From the NCBI RefSeq assembly GCF_046719735.1, contig NZ_JAUTWQ010000003.1, positions 124,001 through 188,000 on the forward strand: DNA of 64,000 nt, given 5' to 3'. Position 1 is the first letter of the stretch. Every line of letters begins with the position of its first letter. A program made the translations under genes and the position numbers. Below, one piece after another: positions 39,681-48,751 of this stretch. The notes beneath the pieces were generated by a model, which was given only the letters and a program-made list of their open reading frames with translations, made no database searches and had not been told where the DNA came from. The DNA comes from Halobacillus_B rhizosphaerae. Lineage in GTDB: Bacteria; Bacillota; Bacilli; Bacillales; Halobacillaceae.

Positions 39681-40931
39681 ATGAGTGATTTTAATTTAGA
39701 AAGATTACAAGGTGAAACTAGATTTAGACATTTAGTTAGGTTATCAGTCGGGAAATTAAGTAAAGAACATTCACTTGATTGGTTAGATTTAGTTGATATG
39801 TTTGGTCTAGATTACTCTGCTGAAACCTTAAGAAAAAAATCTTATGGTTGGAAAGATTTTGTAGAGAATGAAGAACTAGAAAGATTAAATGCAGAAGAAG
39901 ATATTGCTTACAAAGAAACAAATGAAATTCTTTCAAATGGTAGTCATAAGTCAGATAAGCTTATTCGAATGAATGCAGAACAATTAAAAGATGTTGATTA
40001 CCTGTTGAAAGCACATGGTTTCGACAAAAAAGATTGGCAACTAGTAAATGCAAGAAATAATATTTGGAATGTCTATAGTACAGCAGATAAAATACAAGAA
40101 TTATATTCAAGTAAGATCACTGTTAAACCTAGAGTTGATGGTTTCGATTTAGATAAATTATTAGAATTAGTGACTACGAAGCGTGATCAGATTATAATAG
40201 AAAAAAATGAGACTATTGCTCAAGATAAACTACTTGAAATTTCATTATTTGATATGCATTTTGGTATATCTACGTTGGAAGATTATTGTAATTATCTACT
40301 AGAGATTGTACATAGAATTAGATCACGTAAATGGGACACAATTTTAATTGTGGTTGGGCAAGACTTATTACACAATGACAACTTTAGAGGACAAACTGCA
40401 AATGGCACAAATATTGAAAAAACTAACATGGAAGTTGCTTTTGATGAAGCATTACAGTTTTACGAAACTATATTTAAAGAATCACTAGAAAATGCTGATA
40501 ATGTAGAAGCAAAGTATGTAAAGGGTAATCATGATGAATCATTAAGCTATGGTTTATTTAGAGTATTGATGAAGATTTTTCCACAAGCTAAATTTGATTC
40601 AAGTCTAAAGCAAAGAAAAGCATTCACTTGGAAAAAGGTCTTTATTGGACTTACTCATGGTGATAAAGGTGTGAATAGAATCACTGAAAACTTCATGTCT
40701 GAGTTTGGAAAATTGATTGCAGAAGCAGAAATAAGAGAAGTACATAGTGGTCATTTACATACAGAAATCACAAAAGATAAATTTGGTATTGTTCAGAGAA
40801 CTTTAGCTACAGCAAACAAGACAGATGAATGGCATGAAGATAATGGATTTGTAGGTGCTAATAAGAGATTTCAACTATTTGAATATTCTCAAGATAGCCT
40901 TGATGCAATTTATTATATTCAATTTAAATGA
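39681..40931 (+). CDS. Calcineurin-like metallophosphoesterase, 416 aa
   Basis: Start MSDFNLERLQ at 39681, with GAGGTG about 10 bases upstream; an ATG at 39651 has no such site. The C-terminal two thirds hold metallophosphatase motifs: SLFDMHFG (D-x-H), VVGQDLLHNDN (G-D-x-x), KGNHDE (GNHD) and THGD plus SGHLHTE. The fold includes SbcD-type nucleases and nucleotide phosphatases. The N-terminal 180 residues look like a DNA-binding or helical region. A role in phage DNA or RNA processing is likely. Confidence 0.82.
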   Translation: MSDFNLERLQGETRFRHLVRLSVGKLSKEHSLDWLDLVDMFGLDYSAETLRKKSYGWKDFVENEELERLNAEEDIAYKETNEILSNGSHKSDKLIRMNAEQLKDVDYLLKAHGFDKKDWQLVNARNNIWNVYSTADKIQELYSSKITVKPRVDGFDLDKLLELVTTKRDQIIIEKNETIAQDKLLEISLFDMHFGISTLEDYCNYLLEIVHRIRSRKWDTILIVVGQDLLHNDNFRGQTANGTNIEKTNMEVAFDEALQFYETIFKESLENADNVEAKYVKGNHDESLSYGLFRVLMKIFPQAKFDSSLKQRKAFTWKKVFIGLTHGDKGVNRITENFMSEFGKLIAEAEIREVHSGHLHTEITKDKFGIVQRTLATANKTDEWHEDNGFVGANKRFQLFEYSQDSLDAIYYIQFK

Positions 40932-40989
40932 TAAACGAGATTGAGCGAATTAAACTCGCTTAATATATAAATTAAAAACGAAGAGGAAG

Positions 40990-41400
40990 ATGATGAAGAT
41001 GAACAGAAAAGAAGAATTAATGAGTTATATCAATCTACTAACAAAACTTAAAGATAGTGGAATGAAATGTGACAAAGAACTTAATGAAGCAGTAGTGGAA
41101 TTGCATAACCTAGTTTTAAATAACAATGAAAGTGTTTTTATATTTGTTATTGAAAATACCTATGAAGGTCTTCAAAAAAGCAGAGATACATTCAAAAAAA
41201 TGCTTGGAAACACAGTTAATATTCACCAGAGTCGTAGTTGCACTAGAAAATGTGAACTTAAAAATAAGCATGTTTCTATAATTATTCAAATGTATGTAGA
41301 TGACTATAATTATGATTGTAATAGAGGTTTAAGACCAGATTATATTATTAATAATGGTGATAATACATTAATTGAAAAAATGGCATTGAGTATAAAATGA
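40990..41400 (+). CDS. Hypothetical protein, 136 aa
   Basis: Behind AAGAGGAAG; ATGs at 40990, 40993 and 40999 are all possible, the last (MNRKEELMSY) with the most usual spacing. Cys-containing middle (SRSCTRKCELKNK). No family is recognised. A terminator follows at 41493. Confidence 0.5.
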   Translation: MMKMNRKEELMSYINLLTKLKDSGMKCDKELNEAVVELHNLVLNNNESVFIFVIENTYEGLQKSRDTFKKMLGNTVNIHQSRSCTRKCELKNKHVSIIIQMYVDDYNYDCNRGLRPDYIINNGDNTLIEKMALSIK

Positions 41401-41433
41401 TAATTTAATAAAAAAGTAATTTTATACAAAAGT

Positions 41434-41478
41434 GACACAAATTAACTTAGTTAAGGGTATTCTTAATGAGAGGGATAT
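41434..41478 (+). promoter_or_regulatory. Two-block late promoter candidate, copy 2
   Basis: GACACAAA at 41434, GGG at 41455, TTCTTAATGA at 41460 and a GGGATAT end. Offsets between blocks are identical to those at 25998-26040. The terminase operon begins about 85 bases further on. Confidence 0.6.
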
Positions 41479-41492
41479 TTGAGAATTTTATT

Positions 41493-41528
41493 CAGCATCC
41501 AATTTTTATAATTGGGTGCTGTTTTAAT
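41493..41528 (+). terminator. Rho-independent terminator in the leader of the late operon
   Basis: CAGCATCCAATT (41493-41504) pairs with AATTGGGTGCTG (41510-41521), followed by TTTT. It lies downstream of the putative late promoter and upstream of the terminase genes, so passing it may require antitermination or may attenuate. Confidence 0.75.
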
Positions 41529-41562
41529 TTTCTTAATATAACATAGAAAGGGAGTGTCTACT

Positions 41563-42540
41563 ATGACTAATCCTAGAAGGAGTAGACAAACAAAGACTCC
41601 TAAAAAGAAATGTCAAGGAAGTTGTGGCAAAGAAAAATCTGTAAAGTTTTTCTATAAGGTAGATAGCCCAATGTTTCCAGATGGCAGTTTAAACATTTGC
41701 AGTGTATGTATACGTGAAGAAGTAGATGTTGATGACATTGAAAGCGTTATTGGTTTTCTAAGACAAATAGACAAACCATTTAGAGAAAAAGAATGGAATA
41801 GTGCAGTTGAGTCTGGTAAATATCCTTTAGGTGAATATATACGGAAAATAAACTCACTAAGTCAAAATAAAGATAAAACCTTTGATAATAGTAATGGTAT
41901 GGATGGTAATAGTAAGACAGTTGATTTACAGTCTGCCAAAGCACCAAACCAATTAGAAAATGTTAAAGGTGAAGTAATCGAATACTCAGATGACCTTGTT
42001 GATAAATGGGGAGTAGGATATAAGCAGATTGAATATCTCAAGATGGAAAAATTTTATCAAGATATGCGTTTGACACATGAGATTTATACACCTGTTCATG
42101 TGAATAAACTTATGGAATTAGCCTACTTGACTATTGAATTGGAAAGATTGAGAAGAGAAAGAGATATTGCTAATTATACTAAGCTTTCAAAAACAATTGA
42201 TGACATGGAAAAATCAGCAGGATTTAGACCAGTAGACAGACAAAGCATAGATGATGCTACAGGGATTAAAAGTTTTGCTCAAGTATTTGAAGAAGTTGAG
42301 AAAAAAGGATTTAGGAAACCACCTAAAGTTGATTTTGATGAAGATGTAGTAGACTCAATGATTGTCTCACTGCTTAATTATTATAATCGTTTAGTAGGTA
42401 AACAAATTTTGTCGGAAATTCCAGATGAAGTAGCATCAGAAATGGATGAATTTTACGAACTTGATGAAACACCTGTTGAACTAAATGATGAAGAATATGA
42501 AGATTTAGATTTCAGCATAGAGGAAGAAGAAGATGAGTAA
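41563..42540 (+). CDS. terS: Terminase small subunit, 325 aa
   Basis: Start MTNPRRSRQT at 41563 (GGGAG about 8 bases upstream); a GTG at 41554 is less likely. N-terminal zinc-finger-like pair CQGSC ... CSVC (about 17-49), then an acidic helical body with coiled-coil-like segments and a strongly acidic end. It overlaps the large terminase start by 8 bases. Small terminases bind DNA pac/cos sites; the zinc module is a plausible DNA contact. Assignment rests on position and size. Confidence 0.65.
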   Translation: MTNPRRSRQTKTPKKKCQGSCGKEKSVKFFYKVDSPMFPDGSLNICSVCIREEVDVDDIESVIGFLRQIDKPFREKEWNSAVESGKYPLGEYIRKINSLSQNKDKTFDNSNGMDGNSKTVDLQSAKAPNQLENVKGEVIEYSDDLVDKWGVGYKQIEYLKMEKFYQDMRLTHEIYTPVHVNKLMELAYLTIELERLRRERDIANYTKLSKTIDDMEKSAGFRPVDRQSIDDATGIKSFAQVFEEVEKKGFRKPPKVDFDEDVVDSMIVSLLNYYNRLVGKQILSEIPDEVASEMDEFYELDETPVELNDEEYEDLDFSIEEEEDE

Positions 42541-44251
42541 ATGGAAATCTTGGGATGAATTAGAAAATGTACAAGGCACAAATGCAGGTAGTAACATTTC
42601 AGATTTATTACCAGAATTTGCAGATATGCTTGCCTACTTCCAAGTATATCCAGATAAATTCATTGACTATATTCTTTCAGAGGATAGTACATTTAGACTT
42701 TATCCTTTCCAAAGAATTTTTCTAAGAATCATGGCAAGGTATAAAAAAGTTTACATAACAGCAACACGTGGTACATCCAAGTCGTTTTTGAATATTTTAA
42801 GTATGTATCTAAAATGTATATTTTTTCCAAATATCAAACTGTCACTTGTTGCACCACAGAAAGACCAAGCAAGTCAAATTGCTCAACAAAATATTGAAGC
42901 AATTTGGAACTTTATGCCTTTACTTCAAAAAGAAATAAAACCCAGAGGTGCTACTTTTGCTAAAGACTATACACGTTTGAAATTTTTAAATGGTGCAGTA
43001 TTAGATATTGTAGTTGCTTCACAAGGATCACGTGGTTTGCGTAGGCATGGGTTATCATTTGAGGAAATATGTCAAATGGAAAAGCATAGAGAAGTCATTG
43101 GTGAGGTACTTTTACCACTACTTGCAAACAACAGAAAAAGTGTTGCCCCCGGTGGTAAGGTTTTAAATTATGAATTACATAAGCAGATAATGTATGTAAC
43201 AACTGCCGCCTCAAGACAATCATATGCTTGGGAGCAATTATACAGTGTAATGTTAGATATGGCTAGAGGAAAGTCAGCCTTTGTCATCGGTAATGATTTT
43301 GAGCTACCAGTTCTTTTTGAACAGCTTGATCCAGAATATATCGAAGATGTTAGAAATCAACCTAGTATGTCACCTTTACAATTTGCTAGAGAGTACAACA
43401 GTGTATGGACAGGTTCGAGTGAGAACAGTTTGGTACAGTTGCAAGATTTAGAAAAATGTAGAACCTTGAAGAAATCTGAAACAGAAACCACAAAAGGCGA
43501 TCATTTCTATGTAATTTCTGTTGACGTTGCACGTTCTGAAAGAAAGAAAACTGCAACTACAGCAATTGCTGTCTTCAAACTCATACCAAGAGGTAGTGGA
43601 AACTATTTCAAACAGTTAGTAAATATTTATACATACAAAGGTAAAATGCACTTTAAATATCAGAGTAAGCATATTAAAGAGTTAAGAGATAAATATGATG
43701 CTTCTATGATTTGCGTAGATGGAAACGGATTAGGAAAAGGTTTGCTTGATCTCATGGTTCTCGAAGATGATACTCATGATTCTTATTCAGTTGTAAATGA
43801 TGACACATACGATAAATATAAACTTCCTAATTCAAAACCATATATCTTTAATATTAGCTCAAATACAAAAGAAACTAATTCATCTGATATACACAATAAT
43901 TTTATGAATGTAATTTCAAACCATGAATTAAAACTATTAATTCCAGAATCAGTAATTAAAGAGAAATCAAAAGAAAAAGATTATGAGAAATTAGCAAAAG
44001 TTATTGCACCACACGTTGAAACAAGTCTTTTTGTAGAAGAAGTAATGAACCTCTTTTATGAAGAGAGAGGTAAAAAATCTGTTGTTAAACAGGTTTCTAA
44101 AAGCATGGAAAAAGATAGATATTCTGCTGTTTCATACGGTCTATATTATATCTATCTTGAAGAACAAAAGAACCAACAAAGAAAAAGACAGACGTTTGAT
44201 GTTAAAGGGTTCTTTGCAGTTAAGAAAGCGAAAAGCAAATATTGGAGTTAA
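42533..44251 (+). CDS. terL: Terminase large subunit, 572 aa
   Basis: Walker A-like TATRGTSKS (about 76-84) and Walker B region GLSFEEICQME (about 173-183) form the packaging ATPase. The nuclease part has D-x-A-R in VISVDVARSE (about 325-334) and a second Asp in ICVDGNGLGKG (about 393-402). Length and layout match phage large terminases that pump DNA into proheads and cut it. It overlaps the small subunit gene. Confidence 0.9.
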   Translation: MSKWKSWDELENVQGTNAGSNISDLLPEFADMLAYFQVYPDKFIDYILSEDSTFRLYPFQRIFLRIMARYKKVYITATRGTSKSFLNILSMYLKCIFFPNIKLSLVAPQKDQASQIAQQNIEAIWNFMPLLQKEIKPRGATFAKDYTRLKFLNGAVLDIVVASQGSRGLRRHGLSFEEICQMEKHREVIGEVLLPLLANNRKSVAPGGKVLNYELHKQIMYVTTAASRQSYAWEQLYSVMLDMARGKSAFVIGNDFELPVLFEQLDPEYIEDVRNQPSMSPLQFAREYNSVWTGSSENSLVQLQDLEKCRTLKKSETETTKGDHFYVISVDVARSERKKTATTAIAVFKLIPRGSGNYFKQLVNIYTYKGKMHFKYQSKHIKELRDKYDASMICVDGNGLGKGLLDLMVLEDDTHDSYSVVNDDTYDKYKLPNSKPYIFNISSNTKETNSSDIHNNFMNVISNHELKLLIPESVIKEKSKEKDYEKLAKVIAPHVETSLFVEEVMNLFYEERGKKSVVKQVSKSMEKDRYSAVSYGLYYIYLEEQKNQQRKRQTFDVKGFFAVKKAKSKYWS

Positions 44252-44265
44252 TAGGAGGTGAGAAA

Positions 44266-45774
44266 ATGTCAGAGGAAGTCAATCAAGAGTTAATATTAAG
44301 AAAAAATGCAATGTCATTTGATAGAAATAACTTTGGTAGATTAATAATTTCAGATTTATCCAAGTCTAGAAGAGGTCGTGGAGTTCTAAAGAAATATAAG
44401 CAGAGTGAAGTTAGAGAAATTATTGAGGGTTACAAACTTGAGCGAAATCAGCGAACCTTACGTGAAATCTCAAATCTCTTATATGCTAAAAGTCCACAGT
44501 ATCAAAGATTGCTAAAGCACTTTTCAGATATGGCACTGTTTGCTCATGTTATTAATCCTATTCGTGATATTAGAAAAAGTAATAAAAGCAAAGTTGAAAA
44601 ACAATATATCGAAATTGCAGAACTGATCAAGATGATGAATCTTCCACATGAAATGAAGAAATTACTGAGGATTGCATTTAAAGAAGATGTATTTTATGGA
44701 TATATACATAGAGAAAAAAGATCATTCTACATACAAAATATTGAAGCTGATATTTGTAAAATCACCTCTGTAGAAGATGGTGTTTACAACTTTAGTATTG
44801 ATATGTCTTTCTTTTTAGGTAATGAGAAATTGCTTTCAGAATGGGCAACAGAAGTGCAGGTCAAGTTCAGAGAATGGAAAGCAATGAAAGAAAAGAACTC
44901 TAAGATTGGACAGTGGGTAGAGTTAAATTCAAGAAATACCATTGTCATTAAAGTAAATGAAGAATTTACAGAAACCTTTCCACCATTTGCAGGTAGTTTT
45001 GATGCTATTTATGATATTGAAGCATTTAAACAATTACGGAAAGACAAAGAAGAACTTGGGAATTACATGATTCTATCACAAGAGCTACCAATTAGACAAA
45101 ACAGCGATAATAATAACGATTTCATGATTGATAAAGATACTATGATGTTTTTTCACAATTTAGCAAGTAACACTGTTCCAGAAAATGTAGGAGTAATTAC
45201 TTCTCCAATGCCTATTAGCCCTATTAAGTTTGACAAAGATAGAGTTGATAGTGATGGTGTTGCCAAAGCAGAACGTGATTTTTGGGCAGGTAGTGGTACA
45301 TCTCAACTATTATTTAATGCTGATAAATCTACTTCTCAAGGATTGTTAATGTCAATCCGTACAGATGAAGAGATTGTGTTTGGTGTACTTACTCAGATTG
45401 AAAGATGGGTTAATCGCTATCTGAAATCCGAATACCCTAAAGATTTAATGTTTAGTTTGAGTATTCTACATGTTACTCATTTTAATAGAGATGATATGTA
45501 TAAAATGTACTTAGAATCTGCACAATATGGAGTTCCAGTTAAGAATGAGTTATGTGCAGTTGTTGGAAAAAGTCCAATTGAAACTATGAATAGTGCATAT
45601 TTAGAAAATGATATTTTGAAACTTCATGAAAAATTCATTCCTTTACAAAGTTCTCACACCATGAATGGTGATGAGATTATAGGTAAACCAAAAGCAGAAG
45701 ATGGTAGACCTGCAAAGAAAGCAAAAGATGCATCTGATGAAACAAATAGAAACAAGGATAAGCCTAATGCTTAA
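44266..45774 (+). CDS. Portal protein, 502 aa
   Basis: Start MSEEVNQELI at 44266 with a strong AGGAGGTG. Position between terminase and protease-scaffold genes, length and the helix-rich pattern fit portal proteins. The C-terminal tail (KPKAEDGRPAKKAKDASDE...) is charged and probably disordered. Portals form the 12-fold ring at the DNA entry vertex. Confidence 0.75.
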   Translation: MSEEVNQELILRKNAMSFDRNNFGRLIISDLSKSRRGRGVLKKYKQSEVREIIEGYKLERNQRTLREISNLLYAKSPQYQRLLKHFSDMALFAHVINPIRDIRKSNKSKVEKQYIEIAELIKMMNLPHEMKKLLRIAFKEDVFYGYIHREKRSFYIQNIEADICKITSVEDGVYNFSIDMSFFLGNEKLLSEWATEVQVKFREWKAMKEKNSKIGQWVELNSRNTIVIKVNEEFTETFPPFAGSFDAIYDIEAFKQLRKDKEELGNYMILSQELPIRQNSDNNNDFMIDKDTMMFFHNLASNTVPENVGVITSPMPISPIKFDKDRVDSDGVAKAERDFWAGSGTSQLLFNADKSTSQGLLMSIRTDEEIVFGVLTQIERWVNRYLKSEYPKDLMFSLSILHVTHFNRDDMYKMYLESAQYGVPVKNELCAVVGKSPIETMNSAYLENDILKLHEKFIPLQSSHTMNGDEIIGKPKAEDGRPAKKAKDASDETNRNKDKPNA

Positions 45775-45805
45775 GTTATCACGACTTTGAAGGAGGTGAA
45801 AAGAG

Positions 45806-47089
45806 TTGAAAAAAATATTAGAATTTCAAGCAAGTATTAGTGATGTAAAAACTATTAGTCCTCTTTTCTCTACTTGTAAAGTTCGTGTTCTTTATACAGG
45901 CAAGAATAGAAACTATTCAAGTATATCAAAAGAAGCTGTGCAAAATGCACTTCCTACTATTATCAACATTCCTATTGTTGGTGAGTATTCTGTAGAAGCT
46001 AAAGATTATAAAGGTCATGGTGGAGCAATTGATCTTGATTCTTATGACTTTATACATACAACTAAACCTTATGGTGTTGTCCCAGAATCAGCAGAGTATG
46101 AATGGGAAGAAGTTAGAGGCTCAGACGGTTCAATTCGTGAATATTTAACTGTTAGTGGTTGTATTCTTTGGACAGGGAGATATGCAGAAGCCAATGATGT
46201 TATTAAAAGTGGTAAAGGTCAATCAATGGAAATTGAAGTGACAGATGGTACTTGGAATGATGATGAAGAAACTTACGAGATTAATAATTTTGTATTCTCT
46301 GCATTTTGTATTCTTGGTGATGAAGTAGAACCTGCTTTTGAAGATGCAAATATTACAGCGACTTATACCTTAGATAAAAATTCATTTAAACAAGAGTTCT
46401 CGCAACTTTTGGGTGAATTACAATCATATCAAAAAAACAAGGAGGAAAACGATATGTTTTTAAAACAATTACTTGAAAAATATAGTTTAACAGTTGAACA
46501 ACTAAATGAAAAAGGCATCAAATTTGATGAAATTTCAGAAGATCAACTAGAAGCAAAAATCATTGAAGTTTTCGAATTAGAAGTAAAGCCAGAAGTTGTA
46601 GAACCAAAAACTGAGCCAGTTTCTACTGAGCCAAAAACTGAACCAGAGGTTGTAAAACCAGAAGCTACTGAACCAGTTTCTACTGAGCCAGAAGTTACTG
46701 AACCAACAGTAGAAGATTTGCAAGCTCAAATTGCAACATTAGAAACTGCAAATTCTACACTAACTTCCGAAAAACAAGCATTAACCACTGAGGTTGAAAC
46801 TCTACGTCAATTTAAACTTGATGTTGAGAAAACAAATCATGAAGCAAAAGTTCAAGATATGTTTACAAAATTCCAACTAACAGAAGAAGATGTTAAAGAG
46901 ATTGATATTCATTCTTTTACACTTGAACAACTAGAAGATAAATGTTTCTCAATTTTGGGTCGCAAAATGGCTTCAAAGAATTTTTCAAAAGAAAATGATA
47001 GTAATATCCGCTTGACAATCACAAGTGGTGAAGACAAAGAAGAACAAAATCAGCGTTATGGGGATTTGTTCGACAAATACAATAAATAA
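45806..47089 (+). CDS. Prohead protease-scaffold fusion, 427 aa
   Basis: TTG start behind GGAGGTG. Residues 1-200 look like a capsid-assembly protease-type beta domain; residues 217-427 are a scaffold: acidic, then four to six EPKTEPVSTEP-type repeats (about 268-310), then a coiled coil (VEDLQAQIATLETANSTLTSEKQAL). An internal in-frame ATG at 46454 has a perfect AAGGAGG site, so a separate 211-aa scaffold is probably also made. A dispersed motif overlaps the stop codon. Confidence 0.65.
   Translation: MKKILEFQASISDVKTISPLFSTCKVRVLYTGKNRNYSSISKEAVQNALPTIINIPIVGEYSVEAKDYKGHGGAIDLDSYDFIHTTKPYGVVPESAEYEWEEVRGSDGSIREYLTVSGCILWTGRYAEANDVIKSGKGQSMEIEVTDGTWNDDEETYEINNFVFSAFCILGDEVEPAFEDANITATYTLDKNSFKQEFSQLLGELQSYQKNKEENDMFLKQLLEKYSLTVEQLNEKGIKFDEISEDQLEAKIIEVFELEVKPEVVEPKTEPVSTEPKTEPEVVKPEATEPVSTEPEVTEPTVEDLQAQIATLETANSTLTSEKQALTTEVETLRQFKLDVEKTNHEAKVQDMFTKFQLTEEDVKEIDIHSFTLEQLEDKCFSILGRKMASKNFSKENDSNIRLTITSGEDKEEQNQRYGDLFDKYNK
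46454..47089 (+). CDS. Internally initiated scaffold protein, 211 aa
   Basis: ATG at 46454 lies 9 bases after AAGGAGG (46439-46445) inside the protease-scaffold gene and in the same frame (codon 217). The product begins MFLKQLLEKY and contains the proline-rich repeats and coiled coil. Nested scaffolds are known in other phages (lambda Nu3 within C). Confidence 0.55.
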   Translation: MFLKQLLEKYSLTVEQLNEKGIKFDEISEDQLEAKIIEVFELEVKPEVVEPKTEPVSTEPKTEPEVVKPEATEPVSTEPEVTEPTVEDLQAQIATLETANSTLTSEKQALTTEVETLRQFKLDVEKTNHEAKVQDMFTKFQLTEEDVKEIDIHSFTLEQLEDKCFSILGRKMASKNFSKENDSNIRLTITSGEDKEEQNQRYGDLFDKYNK

Positions 47090-47098
47090 TTATTAAAT
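47078..47098 (+). promoter_or_regulatory. Dispersed motif at the scaffold stop codon
   Basis: ACAATAAATAATTATTAAATA spans the stop codon and lies just before the AGGAGG site of the decoration gene. No -35 box at 17 bases. Confidence 0.45.
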
Positions 47099-47120
47099 AA
47101 TTATTAGGAGGAAAATAAAA

Positions 47121-47627
47121 ATGGCAATCGCTCGTAAAGATAAGATGCTTGCAGGTTACAATGGTAACTTGGAATCTGTAATTGTTTATGACAATGCAGG
47201 AACTAGCACAGTTAAAATCACAAACGGTTTGTTTGTTGTAGTTGAAGGTTTGATCGCAGGTGAAAGAGAAACTAAGAAAGCTCGTCTAGCTGATGTTGAG
47301 GATGTTGCTCTTGACGTTCTTTTCATCCACAGTTCAGAAGTAATGTATGACGAAAGAGATTACAAACTAGCTGACTTCCGCATTGAAGCAGGTAAAGTAG
47401 CACGTGCATACCGTCTATATGATGGTGATATTGTTACTCTTACATCTGATCTTTTTGCTGATACAGTTGCAGTTGGTGACGTTCTTTGTGTTAAAGCTGA
47501 CGGTAAACTTGGTAAAGATGCTACAGCAGTTCAAAGTGCTAAAGTTGTCTTCGAAGTAATCGAAAACAGTGGTAACGAATTAGACCTAACTATGGAAGCT
47601 TTCGCTGTACAAGTTACACGTAACTAA
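47121..47627 (+). CDS. Capsid decoration/stabilising-type protein, 168 aa
   Basis: Starts MAIARKDKML behind TTAGGAGG. Beta-rich, between scaffold and major capsid genes, as head decoration proteins usually are. Codon choice (GTT, GAC, CGT more frequent) suggests a highly expressed gene. Confidence 0.6.
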   Translation: MAIARKDKMLAGYNGNLESVIVYDNAGTSTVKITNGLFVVVEGLIAGERETKKARLADVEDVALDVLFIHSSEVMYDERDYKLADFRIEAGKVARAYRLYDGDIVTLTSDLFADTVAVGDVLCVKADGKLGKDATAVQSAKVVFEVIENSGNELDLTMEAFAVQVTRN

Positions 47628-47659
47628 TACATAAATAATCCCAAGGAGGAATATACAAA

Positions 47660-48673
47660 ATGGACAAAAATATTGTAAAATTAGCTGTTGATTTGGCTAA
47701 AGGTAAATCCATTACTAATGGTTCTCAAAACTTCTCAACAGATGAGTCAAATGACACACTTCGTAAAGCATTTGCAGATTTGATGGAATATACTACTGAT
47801 ATGACTGATAAAGAAGCTCGTAAAGTATTCCGTAAGCATAAAACAGAAATTTTCGACTTACTAGAAGTCATTATTGACGAAACTCTTCAAGAAGGGCTTA
47901 AAGCTCAATTTGAAGGATTCGCTGAATATCGTAACTTAGCATGGGGAGATGCAAACCTATTCAAAACTCCTGCTAACCAAATTTTCCGTATCGCTCTAGT
48001 ATCTGATGGAAACTCTAATATCCGTAGACAACGTTTACGTGATGGTCAAGAGTTCTCTATTTCTCTTGATACTTATGCTATTAAAATCGGTGAGGACTTT
48101 CATCGTTTCTTAGCAGGTCGTGTAGATTGGGCTGAGATGATGGCAGGTATTGCTGAATCATTCAAGCGTGATCTTACTCAACGTATCTACAAAGCAGTTC
48201 TTTCTAGCTATGGTAAATACAACGGTACATATCACTTCTCTGGAAACCTTACAGAAGATGATCTAGTTGAACTTGCTATGCACATTGAAGCACGTACTGG
48301 TGAGAAAGTTGCCGTTTACGGTACTAAACTTGCTCTTCGTAGACTTGCCCCTAATGCTATCACAGAAACTATGAAAGACAGACGTAATGAAGTTGGATTC
48401 TATGGTGTTATCTCTGGAATCGAATTGCGTGAAATCGAACAGTCTCATGAATATGGTACTGATGAATTTGCTATCGACAACAACATGATTCTTGTTCTTC
48501 CACAGAACTCTGATAAAATGGTTAAAGTTGTAAACGAAGGTGATGCAGTTATTCAAGACCAACAAGAAGGTACTACTTCTGACATGATGAAAGAATACTT
48601 CATTGCTAACCGTTTCGGTATTGCAGTAATCACAACCAAAGTATTTGGTTTCGTAAAACTTCCTTCTCTATAA
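47660..48673 (+). CDS. Major capsid protein, 337 aa
   Basis: Starts MDKNIVKLAV behind CCAAGGAGG. Position after scaffold and decoration genes, length and the FRIALVSDGNSNIRRQR...GEDFHRFLAGRVDWAEMMAGIAESFKRDLTQRIYKAV pattern fit an HK97-fold capsid protein. Codon use is biased like the decoration gene, in keeping with high expression. Followed by a dispersed motif and hairpin. Confidence 0.75.
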   Translation: MDKNIVKLAVDLAKGKSITNGSQNFSTDESNDTLRKAFADLMEYTTDMTDKEARKVFRKHKTEIFDLLEVIIDETLQEGLKAQFEGFAEYRNLAWGDANLFKTPANQIFRIALVSDGNSNIRRQRLRDGQEFSISLDTYAIKIGEDFHRFLAGRVDWAEMMAGIAESFKRDLTQRIYKAVLSSYGKYNGTYHFSGNLTEDDLVELAMHIEARTGEKVAVYGTKLALRRLAPNAITETMKDRRNEVGFYGVISGIELREIEQSHEYGTDEFAIDNNMILVLPQNSDKMVKVVNEGDAVIQDQQEGTTSDMMKEYFIANRFGIAVITTKVFGFVKLPSL

Positions 48674-48678
48674 GAGAA

Positions 48679-48720
48679 GTGCAATAAATAATTATATATG
48701 GAGAGGTTTATTGCCTCTCC
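48679..48720 (+). promoter_or_regulatory. Dispersed motif plus stem-loop after the capsid gene
   Basis: GTGCAATAAATAATTATATA (from 48679) is followed by GGAGAGG (48700-48706) pairing with CCTCTCC (48714-48720). Confidence 0.5.
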
Positions 48721-48751
48721 TAATATAAATGAGAAAAAGGAGAAATTAATA

